Notes: a model not told the origin generated them from the sequence alone. Counted from the stretch's first letter, positions 41,121-50,217 are shown. The stretch is 64,000 bases of DNA from Kiritimatiellia bacterium (GCA_016296065.1 JAEDKA010000004.1:1-64000), one strand, 5' to 3'. Made by a program: numbers and translations.

Positions 41121-43445
41121 CTATTGCTTTACGATTTCGAAGAACGGCGTAGCATACTCGAACTTGGAGGTATCAAGATCAAACACAAGCCTCCCATCTT
41201 TTATATCGACCGGTATCTTGAATGAGCGCGTCCCATTCATACGCAGTGCATAGACCTCCGGAGCCTTCTTCGCCTCTGTCTCGATTGAAAAACGGAACTT
41301 CCCCGTCCGCATGAGCTGAGTGTATGTCGGGCCGTTGTCGATGAAGAGCATTTTCTCCCCACCTTCGGAAACAATCGCCCCTTCCTGCATAAAGCGCGTT
41401 GCGACAATCATAAGTACGCGCGAAGCGCAAGAGACGCACTGGTCGCTGTCGAGCGAAATCGCAAGAATGGACGCCGGAATGGAAACGCTTTCCACGGCAA
41501 GGCGTGAAAGCCGCGACGTCTGTCCCGGCTTCAAAGCCGCCGCCTGAAAGCGCGGCGTATCAATCGTCATTGTTTCGCTGCGGAGGTCCGTCACGATTTC
41601 ACCCGTCTCGCTCTCGTAAATGCCGCGCTTAGGATCGGTGCAGTTGCCTGACGGCATAACCCCCGCTTCGCGCAGACGCCGAACCACCGTCTCGCCTAGC
41701 AAATTTGTCGTGCCATGCGATTTACGTTGTGTCGCGGTCTGGATGTCGTTGGCAAGCGGCTCTTCCTTTCCTGCGTCCGCCTCCCGCATCGGCACGATGT
41801 CAAGGATGGCAAGTGGATTGTGCGCGTTTTCAGCATCGACACCAACACGCGTCACAAAAGCAAGATTAACGTATGCCGTTTCAAGACTGCCGCTAAGGGC
41901 CGGCGACGTCAGTACATCTTCCGTCATGGAAAGCGAAACGGCATGCGACGCACGCTTTATGTCCCCGCGCTGCCAGCCAAACGCGGTGGCAACAGACGAA
42001 ACGCGCGCCATCAGGTTCCTGCTCTCGTCGAAGAATGGATATGGGTCGTAGTGCCAGAGCTGCACAAGATCGCTGTGCGGACAAAGGGCCTGCCAATCCT
42101 GAAGCGCCGCAATGGCAGACTGCACCACCGGTGCCTCCTGCGCGCAGTCGTTCGCCGGAATATGCGAATACTCGGTGACGAGGAATGGTTTCCCAAGAGT
42201 ACGCGCAAGTGCGGCGTTGGCAAAGTATGTACGCTTGTTCTCCGCCAACGACGATCCGAAAGGAACCTCAGTGCATTTGCCTTTGTTCCACGGCTCAAGA
42301 ATCCTCTCGTTTTCAACACCATCGGGAAGTGGCACGGAGAACTTGGGATGCGCGTGGTACGAGTGGGTTGCAACGGCTGAAAGCCCTATGTGCGATTCAG
42401 CACCAAGGGGCGTCTTGAGCATGTCCCACTGCGTCGTCAACCCCTTGAATCCGCTTGCCTTGACAACGCCAAGATAGAAGTCTGTCATCTCCTTAAGGCG
42501 ACGGCGGAAAAACAATCTTGCATTTTCGGACACCTTGCCGTCCTCCCACAAAAGCCGACGAGAGAGCTCCGGCATATCCTCGCCGAATTCCTTGCGAAAG
42601 TCCGTCGTGAACATGGCAAGTTCCTGATCACTGAAGAATATCCAATCCTGCTCGTTGCAGAACGTCATCCCTATCACCTGCGGATCGTCTAGAAAACGCG
42701 TCCCCGTATAGGGGTTAATGGTCTGCGTCCAGAAGTCGAACGATGCTTTCCAAAGTTTCCTCCACCTTTCGTCGAGGAAGAGTCCGATTCTGGTGGGGGC
42801 TCTTGACTTCTTCGCCCGCGCCATGATCTTGTTCGGCGAAGTGGCTACGTCGAACATGATGTAGACGCCTCGGTCGCGAAGGCATTTTACGAACCAGTGA
42901 TACCTGTCCAGAAAGTCTCGGTCGACAATGGCGTCTATCTCCTCCTTTGTCTGCGGCATCAAGTCCTCGGCAAGGGAATCTCGATACTCCCACCATTTCA
43001 ATCCGCTCAAACCGACAAACTTGGCATCGAAAAAATGAAGCCGGACGAGATTCAGGCCCATCAGTCGAAACTGCTCGGCAAGCTCTTCGAGTTCTTCCTT
43101 GCTAGCGTTCTGAAACCCGTCGTATTTTCCGCCGTATGTGCAGTTAAAGCCGCGCAGCCGCAACGGGCGTTCCGGCTCGTTCTGAAAGACGAGTTGCCCC
43201 TGCGAATCAGAGACGATGCGTCCGTTGACGCCGATGTCGTAGCGAGGCACGATAGCAGAAAGGTCAAGAGCCGTGCCGGGGACAATCTCCAGCTCGCGAA
43301 TGCGGACAGACGTCCCTTGTATGCATTCGTATTCGCCCATTTCTATAGGCCGCCACTCTGCGCAGCGTTGTATTTGCACAACGTTGGTCGTAGCTCCAGC
43401 CGTCGCGGCAAGAAATGTAAGCGCGATGGGAAAGACTGACCGCAT
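41121..43445 (-). CDS. secreted clan GH-A glycosidase, large two-domain form
   Basis: This 774-residue exported enzyme has a signal peptide (MRSVFPIALTFLAATAGATT). The barrel shows LRGFNCTYGGKYDGF, LNLVRLHFFDAKF, MTFCNEQDW (acid/base Glu near residue 264) and GKPFLVTEYSHIPAND (nucleophile Glu near 424), the GH5-type pair. The C-terminal 300 residues are beta-rich and unassigned. The ATG at 43445 follows the stop of the beta-helix gene by only 5 bp with no good Shine-Dalgarno, suggesting coupled translation. An in-frame ATG further upstream is rejected because the signal peptide starts at MRSV. Specificity is not evident. Confidence 0.75.
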   Translation of the reverse strand: MRSVFPIALTFLAATAGATTNVVQIQRCAEWRPIEMGEYECIQGTSVRIRELEIVPGTALDLSAIVPRYDIGVNGRIVSDSQGQLVFQNEPERPLRLRGFNCTYGGKYDGFQNASKEELEELAEQFRLMGLNLVRLHFFDAKFVGLSGLKWWEYRDSLAEDLMPQTKEEIDAIVDRDFLDRYHWFVKCLRDRGVYIMFDVATSPNKIMARAKKSRAPTRIGLFLDERWRKLWKASFDFWTQTINPYTGTRFLDDPQVIGMTFCNEQDWIFFSDQELAMFTTDFRKEFGEDMPELSRRLLWEDGKVSENARLFFRRRLKEMTDFYLGVVKASGFKGLTTQWDMLKTPLGAESHIGLSAVATHSYHAHPKFSVPLPDGVENERILEPWNKGKCTEVPFGSSLAENKRTYFANAALARTLGKPFLVTEYSHIPANDCAQEAPVVQSAIAALQDWQALCPHSDLVQLWHYDPYPFFDESRNLMARVSSVATAFGWQRGDIKRASHAVSLSMTEDVLTSPALSGSLETAYVNLAFVTRVGVDAENAHNPLAILDIVPMREADAGKEEPLANDIQTATQRKSHGTTNLLGETVVRRLREAGVMPSGNCTDPKRGIYESETGEIVTDLRSETMTIDTPRFQAAALKPGQTSRLSRLAVESVSIPASILAISLDSDQCVSCASRVLMIVATRFMQEGAIVSEGGEKMLFIDNGPTYTQLMRTGKFRFSIETEAKKAPEVYALRMNGTRSFKIPVDIKDGRLVFDLDTSKFEYATPFFEIVKQ

Positions 43446-43450
43446 CTCAA

Positions 43451-45121
43451 TCACCGTACTACAATGATGAGACCAGGTGGTAGTGGAAGGCACTCATAGC
43501 AGCCAATGTCGACAGCGCCTTCGAGAATTCGAGCACTTCCCGCGAGGTCAACCGCTGAATCCATCCACGACGCATAAAGTCCGGCATTGCGAGCGGCGGA
43601 CTGGCGCACAAGCGCATAGTACGGACGCCCGGGATACTCATCGCTTCCAGCGACAAACTTAGCTAGCGCATGAACCGGATTCGAAAATACATCTGCCTTC
43701 TCGCCATTGATGAGCCCATCAGTGTAGAGGCAGTTCGAGAATTGGAGCAAACATGTGCCAGAGGTGGATTTCCACAGCTTAATATCGGCCGCAGTTTCAT
43801 CGGCCTGCTTGTTGCCAGAGAAGATGCAGTTGACAAAAGAGCCGACTCCAGAATTGGAATTGAATATATCGCAGTATACTGTGTAGCCGTTGTTTGAGAT
43901 TGTGTTGTCGGCAAACGTGCAGTTGGCGAAGTCGGCGGTTTGACCGGCCAAATTAACTATCCGTCCGACCGCACAGTTTACAACAAGGCAGTTTGTCACA
44001 CCTAGCGCAGAACCGTTGTTCGAAGTGGCATCGAGCACCCAAAGCCTGTTCCCGTCTGGAACGATTCCGTCGAAGACGCATCTGGTGAAGCTACCGCAGC
44101 TCACGTCTCCCTTGCCAGAAAAAGTGCAGCCGACGGCCGCGACCTTGTCGCATGCGCCGCCACGCCCGTTTTTCGTGCAGACGTTGTTCGTAAAGGCGCA
44201 GTCCACAGCAGAGCCAAGCGACATCGCGCCCCCGCGGTTCTCTATCGATTCGTTGCAGACAAAAACGCACGATGATGCTGATGCATTGTAGCACGCGCCA
44301 CCTTGCGCAGTCGAAGCATTGCCCTCAAAACGGCAGCCGTTCACAACATTGTAAGCCTTGGATGAATACATTCCGCCGCCATAGTTTGACGCAGTGCAAT
44401 TCGAAACGACGCAATCGACCACATATCCGGCTGGCGATGCGGAGAGGTCGCTTAAGTAGATCGCTCCGCCATTCTTCGCGGAACATCCACGGAAAACATT
44501 TCCTGAAAGGATGCAATAGTTCTTGTCACAATACGCACCACCGCCGTTCCCAGTCGTTCCAGCCGAACAACTCTCGAAAAGGGAGCCGGTCACAGGCACA
44601 GCGTAAGTAGCGCCGCCGTTGGCGGCTGAGCAGTTCTTGAAGACGCAGTTCGTTGCGCCACCCCTCGATTCAGAATTGGCAAAGACAATCGCGCCACCGT
44701 TCTGTCCGCTCGGCGCAGTTCCGTTTTTGAAAGTAAGGTTTTTGAACGTCGATTTCCGCCCTGATCCACCGTAGCCGTAGAAGATCCGGTTGCCGCCACC
44801 ATCTAGAATGGTTTCCTGAGATGACGTCTTCTCGCTCCAAGGTGTGTCGTCTGCCCCCTGAATCACAATCTCCTTCTGCCACCAGACACACGATATCCCC
44901 TTGTCATCAGGCGCGGACATCGTGCCCCAGCTTGTACCGGAGCTGTAGGATTCCAGCGTCGAGAAATCAAGTGTCACCCCAGCCGCAAGCGTTATCGTGT
45001 CACCTGTTTGCGCCTTAGCGACAGCATTCGTGAACTCCGACACGGTCGCTGCGTCGTAGTTGGTTGCGAAGCACATCCCAGTCCAAAAGGACAGGATTGA
45101 GGTTTGTATCAGCTTTTTCAT
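43451..45121 (-). CDS. secreted right-handed beta-helix protein (polymorphic outer-membrane/pectate-lyase-like fold)
   Basis: This 556-residue exported protein has a signal peptide (LIQTSILSFWTGMCFA). The body is a run of beta-helix coils with repeating N-C-x-F and GGA motifs: FKNCSAANGGATYAVPV, FRGCSAKNGGAIYLSD, VSNCTASNYGGGMYSS, FEGNASTAQGGACYN. The repeats contain FxxCSxxxGGAI-type sequences as in Chlamydia-like Pmp and choice-of-anchor proteins. The end, VDIGCYECLPLPPGLIIVVR, is shared in style with the LamG protein at 6147. It could be a glycan lyase or a surface binding protein; no lyase catalytic residues were assigned. The start overlaps the stop of the GH99-like gene (ATGA). Confidence 0.75.
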   Translation of the reverse strand: MKKLIQTSILSFWTGMCFATNYDAATVSEFTNAVAKAQTGDTITLAAGVTLDFSTLESYSSGTSWGTMSAPDDKGISCVWWQKEIVIQGADDTPWSEKTSSQETILDGGGNRIFYGYGGSGRKSTFKNLTFKNGTAPSGQNGGAIVFANSESRGGATNCVFKNCSAANGGATYAVPVTGSLFESCSAGTTGNGGGAYCDKNYCILSGNVFRGCSAKNGGAIYLSDLSASPAGYVVDCVVSNCTASNYGGGMYSSKAYNVVNGCRFEGNASTAQGGACYNASASSCVFVCNESIENRGGAMSLGSAVDCAFTNNVCTKNGRGGACDKVAAVGCTFSGKGDVSCGSFTRCVFDGIVPDGNRLWVLDATSNNGSALGVTNCLVVNCAVGRIVNLAGQTADFANCTFADNTISNNGYTVYCDIFNSNSGVGSFVNCIFSGNKQADETAADIKLWKSTSGTCLLQFSNCLYTDGLINGEKADVFSNPVHALAKFVAGSDEYPGRPYYALVRQSAARNAGLYASWMDSAVDLAGSARILEGAVDIGCYECLPLPPGLIIVVR

Positions 45122-47235
45122 TTTTTGAGTTCCTTTCCTTTTGATTGAAGGTAGTCTGCAAGTTTGATGAACACGTCTCCGAAATGGGGTTTGCCGCCAT
45201 AGCCAATTTCACACTGGATGCCGCGTTCTAGACAGAGATCCTTGAACCGCTCTCCAAATACGGGAGAATGCGTTGGGTCTCTCGATTTTTCTCCATTCGC
45301 GAGCGGAGTTCCATACTGAAGAAATATAACTGGTGCCTTTTCTGCATCGATGTGCCTTGCCAACGCCGCAGGTGAGATGTGTTCGATATATGCAAGGAAA
45401 TCCTCGCGCCGCGATAGCCATTCACCGAAATCCCGGCATCCAAAGGCCGAACCTCCATACGTTATGTCGGGAATCCACCTCTGCATCTCCAAAGGATCCA
45501 TAGATGTCTGCGCGATGATAGGCGCAACGGAGCAAACACCAAGCGAATTGTCGTTTTTAAGAGAAAGATACAAGGCGGTACAGCCCCCTGCGCTTCCGCC
45601 GGCAAGCGCCATTCTGGAGACATCTATCCCATATTCATTAGAATGCGCTTTAACGAACTTGACCGCCGCTTCACAGTCGTTGAGGCAACCCATAACAGGT
45701 GGATTCTCGCCGCAATTGTCCATCAAGACATCGCGTAAATAGCGATAACCAATGGAAACGACTGCCACACCCCTTTCAAGAAGATGTTTCAGCGATGCAC
45801 CAATTATGGCGTCCTCCATCGCGCCGCCGCTCCAGCCGCCACCATGAATATAGATGACTGCAGGGAACGGGCCAACCTTATTATCCGGGATAAATACATC
45901 GATCTTCTGCTTTGGATGGGTGCCATACGCAACGTTCTCGAACTTCGCCGCAGGAACGGTATAAAGTGCCTTGTCCGAAGGGTTTACATACGTGTATTCG
46001 TCTGACGGATGGCGCCCGAACACTGCCGCGACGGCACGGAGGAAGCCGTCCGAATCGAAGTTGTTGGGAACTAGATACGTGCCCTCGGTGTATTCGTTCC
46101 ACCCGTTGATGTATACGGCCTCGGGCTTCTTCGGATCGTTCTCGGCATGCGCCTTCGCCTCGGACAGGATCTCGCGGAAGGCCTCCGGCGTATTGTTCGT
46201 GAACGACATCGTATAGGGATAGTCGAGTATCCGCCACGGATACGGTTCGTCGAGGCGGCAGCGCGGAGTGGAATCCCACCCCGTCGTCACGTTGGGTATG
46301 TACGGCAGCTTCTTTGAGGACATTTCCTGCCAGCGCCTGCGCACAGTCGGGAAAGACGCCCTGTAGTCGATCTCCCACTCGCCTTTAGCGCGCATGGCCG
46401 AGGTCGTCTCGGCTGGCATGTGGTATGGGGACGTATTGTAGTCGGTAAGCGAGTCGAAGCCGCAGTCCGCCATGAAGTCGGCAAGCCGCGGACCTGCCCC
46501 CTGCGCATTGAAATGCAGCTCGCCGAGACCGGCGGCGCGCACGATTTCGCGCGCCTCGTCCAGCTCCGCCTTGATCCGCCCGGCGTCGTTGCCGCGCTTC
46601 GAGCAGAAATACGGAGCGTCGTAGATCGAGAAGAAGATCCTGCCGTCCTTCCGCCAGTACTCCGGCTTGTTGAAATAGTGCTCCGCGGAATAGCGGATGA
46701 GCCCGAGGAACTCCTCCTTCGTATGGGCCAGGGACATGAGCATGCGGCGCTGCTCGCCGAGCTTCGGACGGAACTGGTCGCGCCTTTCGTGGTAGCACCA
46801 CATGAGCGCGAACTTCATCCTGCCGCGGTTCAGCGCCCTGAGGAACCCCTTCTCCAGAGACTCCTCCTGCGTGACTTTCCCGTCGTACCAATAATAGTCG
46901 TACAGGAAGACATCGATACCCGCATTTGCCGCAAGCGCAATCTCCTTCGCCATGTCCTCGGGGTCGGACCCGTCGAGATAACCGGCGTACGGCACCATCG
47001 GCTGTTTGTGGTTGGGATAGAGTCGCCTCGCGTCCTTTACGAATGCCCACTCTCCCTGCTTCCAATTGTCGGCGCCAAACCACTCGTCGCCCTTTGGATA
47101 CCTGTGCCAATGCGGATAATAGACGCAGGCAACTTCAATTTTCTTCGCGCTGTCATTTGATGTAACAGCAAAATCGGAAGCTCGCAAGCAACCTGCGGCA
47201 GTCAGCACAAATGCGAATGTAGCAATTCGATTCAT
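45118..47235 (-). CDS. GH99-like (WbsX) domain fused to an alpha/beta-hydrolase esterase
   Basis: This 705-residue exported protein has a signal peptide (IATFAFVLTAAGCLRA). Residues about 30-400 form a WbsX/GH99-like barrel: VACVYYPHWHRYPKGDEWFG, GIDVFLYDYYWYDGK, MKFALMWCYHERRDQF and AVYINGWNEYTEGTYLVPN, whose WNEYTEG is the family hallmark. Residues about 430-700 are a lipase/esterase of the HGGG type: VIYIHGGGWSGGAMED (oxyanion) and MALAGGSAGGCTALYL (nucleophile Ser), with a late His in GGKPHFGDVF. The two parts would remove sugars and acyl groups from one substrate. Base composition drops from GC-rich in the first half to near 50% GC in the esterase half, suggesting a recent fusion. The start is 1 bp after the isomerase stop. 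Confidence 0.85.
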   Translation of the reverse strand: MNRIATFAFVLTAAGCLRASDFAVTSNDSAKKIEVACVYYPHWHRYPKGDEWFGADNWKQGEWAFVKDARRLYPNHKQPMVPYAGYLDGSDPEDMAKEIALAANAGIDVFLYDYYWYDGKVTQEESLEKGFLRALNRGRMKFALMWCYHERRDQFRPKLGEQRRMLMSLAHTKEEFLGLIRYSAEHYFNKPEYWRKDGRIFFSIYDAPYFCSKRGNDAGRIKAELDEAREIVRAAGLGELHFNAQGAGPRLADFMADCGFDSLTDYNTSPYHMPAETTSAMRAKGEWEIDYRASFPTVRRRWQEMSSKKLPYIPNVTTGWDSTPRCRLDEPYPWRILDYPYTMSFTNNTPEAFREILSEAKAHAENDPKKPEAVYINGWNEYTEGTYLVPNNFDSDGFLRAVAAVFGRHPSDEYTYVNPSDKALYTVPAAKFENVAYGTHPKQKIDVFIPDNKVGPFPAVIYIHGGGWSGGAMEDAIIGASLKHLLERGVAVVSIGYRYLRDVLMDNCGENPPVMGCLNDCEAAVKFVKAHSNEYGIDVSRMALAGGSAGGCTALYLSLKNDNSLGVCSVAPIIAQTSMDPLEMQRWIPDITYGGSAFGCRDFGEWLSRREDFLAYIEHISPAALARHIDAEKAPVIFLQYGTPLANGEKSRDPTHSPVFGERFKDLCLERGIQCEIGYGGKPHFGDVFIKLADYLQSKGKELKK

Positions 47236-47236
47236 G

Positions 47237-48757
47237 TCATTTCCCCTCCGTCACGACGACCGTCTCTATGCTGAGGGCGCGGCCAAGCTTCTTCAGCTCC
47301 GCCGCATGGTGGCCGACGCCAAGCGCGAAGTGGTGGGTCGGACCTTCCATCGACCAGTTGCGGAGGAACGTGCGGACGTCCGGCGGGAACTTGCCATGCG
47401 TGTTGGTGTTGCCGGTCGGCGGAATCGGCCCCGCGAGCGACTCGCCTTCCGCAACGATGAACTTGAAGCTGCCGTCGGCCTTGAGCCCGAGCGACATCAT
47501 CGTGATCGGGCCCTCCTTGATGTTGAACTCGACGCCAGCGCCGCTCCCGGGCTTCCCGTGGTACTTCTTGAGCGAGCGGAGGACCGGCTTCTTCGAGGCG
47601 ATGTTGAGGTGGTGAGGACCGTCGTGACCCACGAGCACGGTGTCGCGCTCGAAGTCGATCGGGTGGAACTCCGCGAAGCTGCCGCCGATGTCGAGGCGGT
47701 CGAAGATCATCATCGCGACGCAGTTCTTGAGGTCGAACTCGCCGCACATCGGGAAGCCCACCGAAGTGAGGAGCGAGTTGCCGACGATGAAGTTGGTGAC
47801 AAGCTCGCGCGTCACCGAGCCCTGCTCGCCCTCGTAGTAGTAGGCGAAGCCGTCGAGCTTGCGCTTTTCGATGAACTTCTCGAGGGCTACGGCGGCCTTG
47901 GCCGCGACGTCGAGGTCCTTCTCCGTAAGCTTCTCCGTCCACGGGTCGCTCACGGGCTCCGGGGTGTCGAAGAAGTCGAGGATCCTCTTCTTCATCGCTT
48001 CGACGTCCGCCGCGGCAGGCTCCTGGTAGAACGGCATGATCTCGTCCGGCTCGCACAGGGCGACATGGCAGCCAAACGTGCGGGATACCGCGGTCGGATC
48101 GACCTGCATGTCGTACATAGCCTCAAGGACGTGGCCCATGAGCCCGATGCGCGCGCGCCTGAGGTCGTGGAGAACGTGCGCGACGGCGCACCACTGGCGA
48201 ATCTCCTCGTCGGCCTTCGCGTCGCCGTCGAGCTTGCCGATGACGACGTCCGCGACAGGGCGTCCGTAGCGTATCGCGACGCCAGTGAACTCGGGGACGG
48301 AGCAGAGGTCGTCGTTCAGAAGCTGCTTGTAGATCGTCGCGTGCTCGTAGTCGAGACGCGAGTCGGGCTGGAGCGCGACGAGCACGATCGGACAGTTGAG
48401 CTCGCGCACGAACGGCGCGAACGTCGAGCTCGTCGCGTAAGTCACCATGTCGACGAAGAGGAGGTCGAGGTCCGCGGCCTTCATCGCGGGGATGAGCGAC
48501 GCGGCCTTCTCGGGATTGTCGGAGATGCCGAACGAAGTGACCTTCACCTCGTGCGACTCAACGCGCTTCTCGAAGACACCCGCCTTCTTGAGCATGTCGT
48601 CGTAAAGCCCAGGGCTCTGCTTCCAGTATGTGTCGAGCCCTACGGACACGACGCCGACGTTTGCGGTAAGCGGCTTGCGGCGTTCGATGTGATGGACGTC
48701 GGCAACCGCCGACGCGCAACACAACGCAGATACTGCCATAGCAACTTTCATGTCCAT
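47237..48757 (-). CDS. L-arabinose/L-fucose isomerase-family protein with a signal peptide
   Basis: This 506-residue protein has an N-terminal export signal (VAMAVSALCCASAVADVHH), unusual because sugar isomerases are cytoplasmic. The rest follows the isomerase fold: VGLDTYWKQSPGLYDDMLKKAG, DLLFVDMVTYATSS, GFPMCGEFDLKNCVAMMIFDRL, GSFAEFHPIDFERDTVLVGHDGPHH and a C-terminal WSMEGPTHHFALGVGHHAAELKKL, the metal- and substrate-binding His region. Family enzymes interconvert aldoses and ketoses using Mn2+. It is the first gene after the promoter, with GGGAGATAAGG before the ATG at 48757. An extracytoplasmic isomerase or a sugar-binding derivative are both possible. Confidence 0.75.
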   Translation of the reverse strand: MDMKVAMAVSALCCASAVADVHHIERRKPLTANVGVVSVGLDTYWKQSPGLYDDMLKKAGVFEKRVESHEVKVTSFGISDNPEKAASLIPAMKAADLDLLFVDMVTYATSSTFAPFVRELNCPIVLVALQPDSRLDYEHATIYKQLLNDDLCSVPEFTGVAIRYGRPVADVVIGKLDGDAKADEEIRQWCAVAHVLHDLRRARIGLMGHVLEAMYDMQVDPTAVSRTFGCHVALCEPDEIMPFYQEPAAADVEAMKKRILDFFDTPEPVSDPWTEKLTEKDLDVAAKAAVALEKFIEKRKLDGFAYYYEGEQGSVTRELVTNFIVGNSLLTSVGFPMCGEFDLKNCVAMMIFDRLDIGGSFAEFHPIDFERDTVLVGHDGPHHLNIASKKPVLRSLKKYHGKPGSGAGVEFNIKEGPITMMSLGLKADGSFKFIVAEGESLAGPIPPTGNTNTHGKFPPDVRTFLRNWSMEGPTHHFALGVGHHAAELKKLGRALSIETVVVTEGK

Positions 48758-48788
48758 CAGCCTTATCTCCCGTAAAATTGATGTTGAT

Positions 48789-48865
48789 ATCGTACCATAA
48801 CGGGGGCAAATCAAGCAACGCCTCATTTTGGCTGAGTTGCACTTTTTGGCAAGATATGGTATTCT
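48789..48865. promoter_or_regulatory. divergent promoter region between the glycosidase operon and its AraC regulator
   Basis: Leftwards, TTGCTT (48813-48818), an 18-bp spacer and TGG-TACGAT (-10 at 48789-48794) lead to the isomerase gene. Rightwards, TTGCAC (48837-48842), a 17-bp spacer and TGG-TATTCT (-10 at 48860-48865) are followed by ACTGCC and the ATG at 48872, giving a leaderless araC-type mRNA. The two -35 elements are only 18 bp apart, so a single AraC-bound site could control both. Confidence 0.7.
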
Positions 48866-48871
48866 ACTGCC

Positions 48872-49732
48872 ATGCAACACTCGTACAAGTACTTTCCTGT
48901 GTCGGAGACGCAGCGCAAGTGGGGACTGTACGCCACCTGCGCCGGGCACAACAGAACGGAGCCACTGGCGCAATTCCCGTCGCGCGCCCACCCAGACGAG
49001 TACTTCTTCACGTGGGAGAAGGGACGCATCCTTGGCGAGTGGCAGATAATCCTGCTCGAGGGCGGAAGAGGAACCGTCGAGTTCAGGAAGAGGCGATTCG
49101 CCGTAAGCCAGGGGTCGCTGATCGTCCTTACGCCAGGCTGCTGGCACCGCTACCGTCCAGACAATGAGACGGGATGGACTACGTACTGGCTTGGCTTTGG
49201 CGGCGACCTCGCAACACGCTTCGCGAGCGGTGCCGGATTCAACCCAGACGGCGAAGTCAGGGCACTTGGCACAAAGCACAGGTTCTGTCGGCTATTTGCG
49301 GACACCGTCACGGATATCCTCAGCGGCGGGAAGCCAAGCCTGTATTCGGCTGCCGCACAAATTCCGCCGCTCATCGCGGCGCTAACGGATGACGGACACT
49401 CAGGCACGTCGCGCACAGAGTCGAAAGCGATCCAGTCCGCACAGACATACATCACGGAGCACGTCTGCGAAATCGTGGACTTCGCGGCGCTGGCGGAGAG
49501 TCTCGGCATTCCATACCGGACGTTCCGCCACCTCTTCACGAAGGAAACCGGGGAGTCTCCGCTCCAGTTCCAGCTGGGCATCCGCCTCGCGCGCGCAAAG
49601 AACCTACTTGCCTCAAGCGACATCCCGATCGCGGAAATAGCCGAGACCCTCGGCTTCAACTCGACCTGGTACTTCTCGCACTTCTTCTCGAAAGCGACCG
49701 GCGTCTCCCCACGGGACTACCGGCGCGCTTGA
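48872..49732 (+). CDS. AraC-family transcriptional activator with cupin-like sensor
   Basis: This 286-residue protein has an AraC-type beta-barrel sensor (about 1-160: WGLYATCAGHNRTEPLAQFPSRAHPDEYFFTWEKGRIL...GSLIVLTPGCWHRYRPD). A C-terminal double HTH (about 185-284) ends LGFNSTWYFSHFFSKATGVSPRDYRRA. It is divergently transcribed from the glycosidase operon across a 114-bp gap and is probably its sugar-responsive activator. The leader is essentially zero nucleotides, so no Shine-Dalgarno is present. A hairpin AGGGG-N6-CCCCT about 100 bp past the stop could end transcription. Confidence 0.9.
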   Translation: MQHSYKYFPVSETQRKWGLYATCAGHNRTEPLAQFPSRAHPDEYFFTWEKGRILGEWQIILLEGGRGTVEFRKRRFAVSQGSLIVLTPGCWHRYRPDNETGWTTYWLGFGGDLATRFASGAGFNPDGEVRALGTKHRFCRLFADTVTDILSGGKPSLYSAAAQIPPLIAALTDDGHSGTSRTESKAIQSAQTYITEHVCEIVDFAALAESLGIPYRTFRHLFTKETGESPLQFQLGIRLARAKNLLASSDIPIAEIAETLGFNSTWYFSHFFSKATGVSPRDYRRA

Positions 49733-50036
49733 TTTCCGCCTTCTCAAACGACATGGTGACACTCTCATATGACTCGTCGCTTGGCATGCGCCAGTTAACT
49801 CGCAGCGAGAGCGACAAAGTAAAGGTTAGGGGACAAGACCCCTCAAGTTGACGTCAGAAGGGGCAAACCCGAAATGAGCCGCCCATGTACCCACCGGGCA
49901 AGATTTTCGCGCTTTCCTGTTTGTTCTTTATCATCCACTGATAATAATCCTCACTATTTGTGCGAATCTTATACTATATTTTTTCTTCTCCCGACAAGTG
50001 GGCTTTTCACCGGCGTTATTCGGGACCTCACATTGT

Positions 50037-50121
50037 TCCGTCGCGGAGCGACGCAACCCCCTGGTGCCGCAGCGGCGGCGCGGATAGTGCGCAATTAGGG
50101 GGTCCGTCGCTCCGCGACGGA
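50037..50121. repeat. REPIN-like 85-bp inverted element, copy 1
   Basis: Two arms, TCCGTCGCGGAGCGACG...CCCCCT and AGGGGGTCCGTCGCTCCGCGACGGA, are inverted around a GC-rich centre that itself contains a GCCGC/GCGGC hairpin. Each arm holds a small palindrome GTCGC-GGA-GCGAC. The whole can fold into a cruciform. A near-identical copy lies 181 bp to the right. Nothing gene-like is supported in 49733-50036. Confidence 0.85.
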
Positions 50122-50217
50122 CATTCACAATACTCGCACGTAATCAAACAATCGGGAGCATGCGAGTGTGGCGAATGGAATGTGGCTTTTGGTGAACTGC
50201 TCCACGCCCTTTCTCGT

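Noticed and set aside
48758..49279. N-terminal extension of the isomerase frame antisense to the AraC gene
   Set aside because: It lies opposite a well-supported regulator, and a ribosome site plus signal peptide fix the start at 48757.
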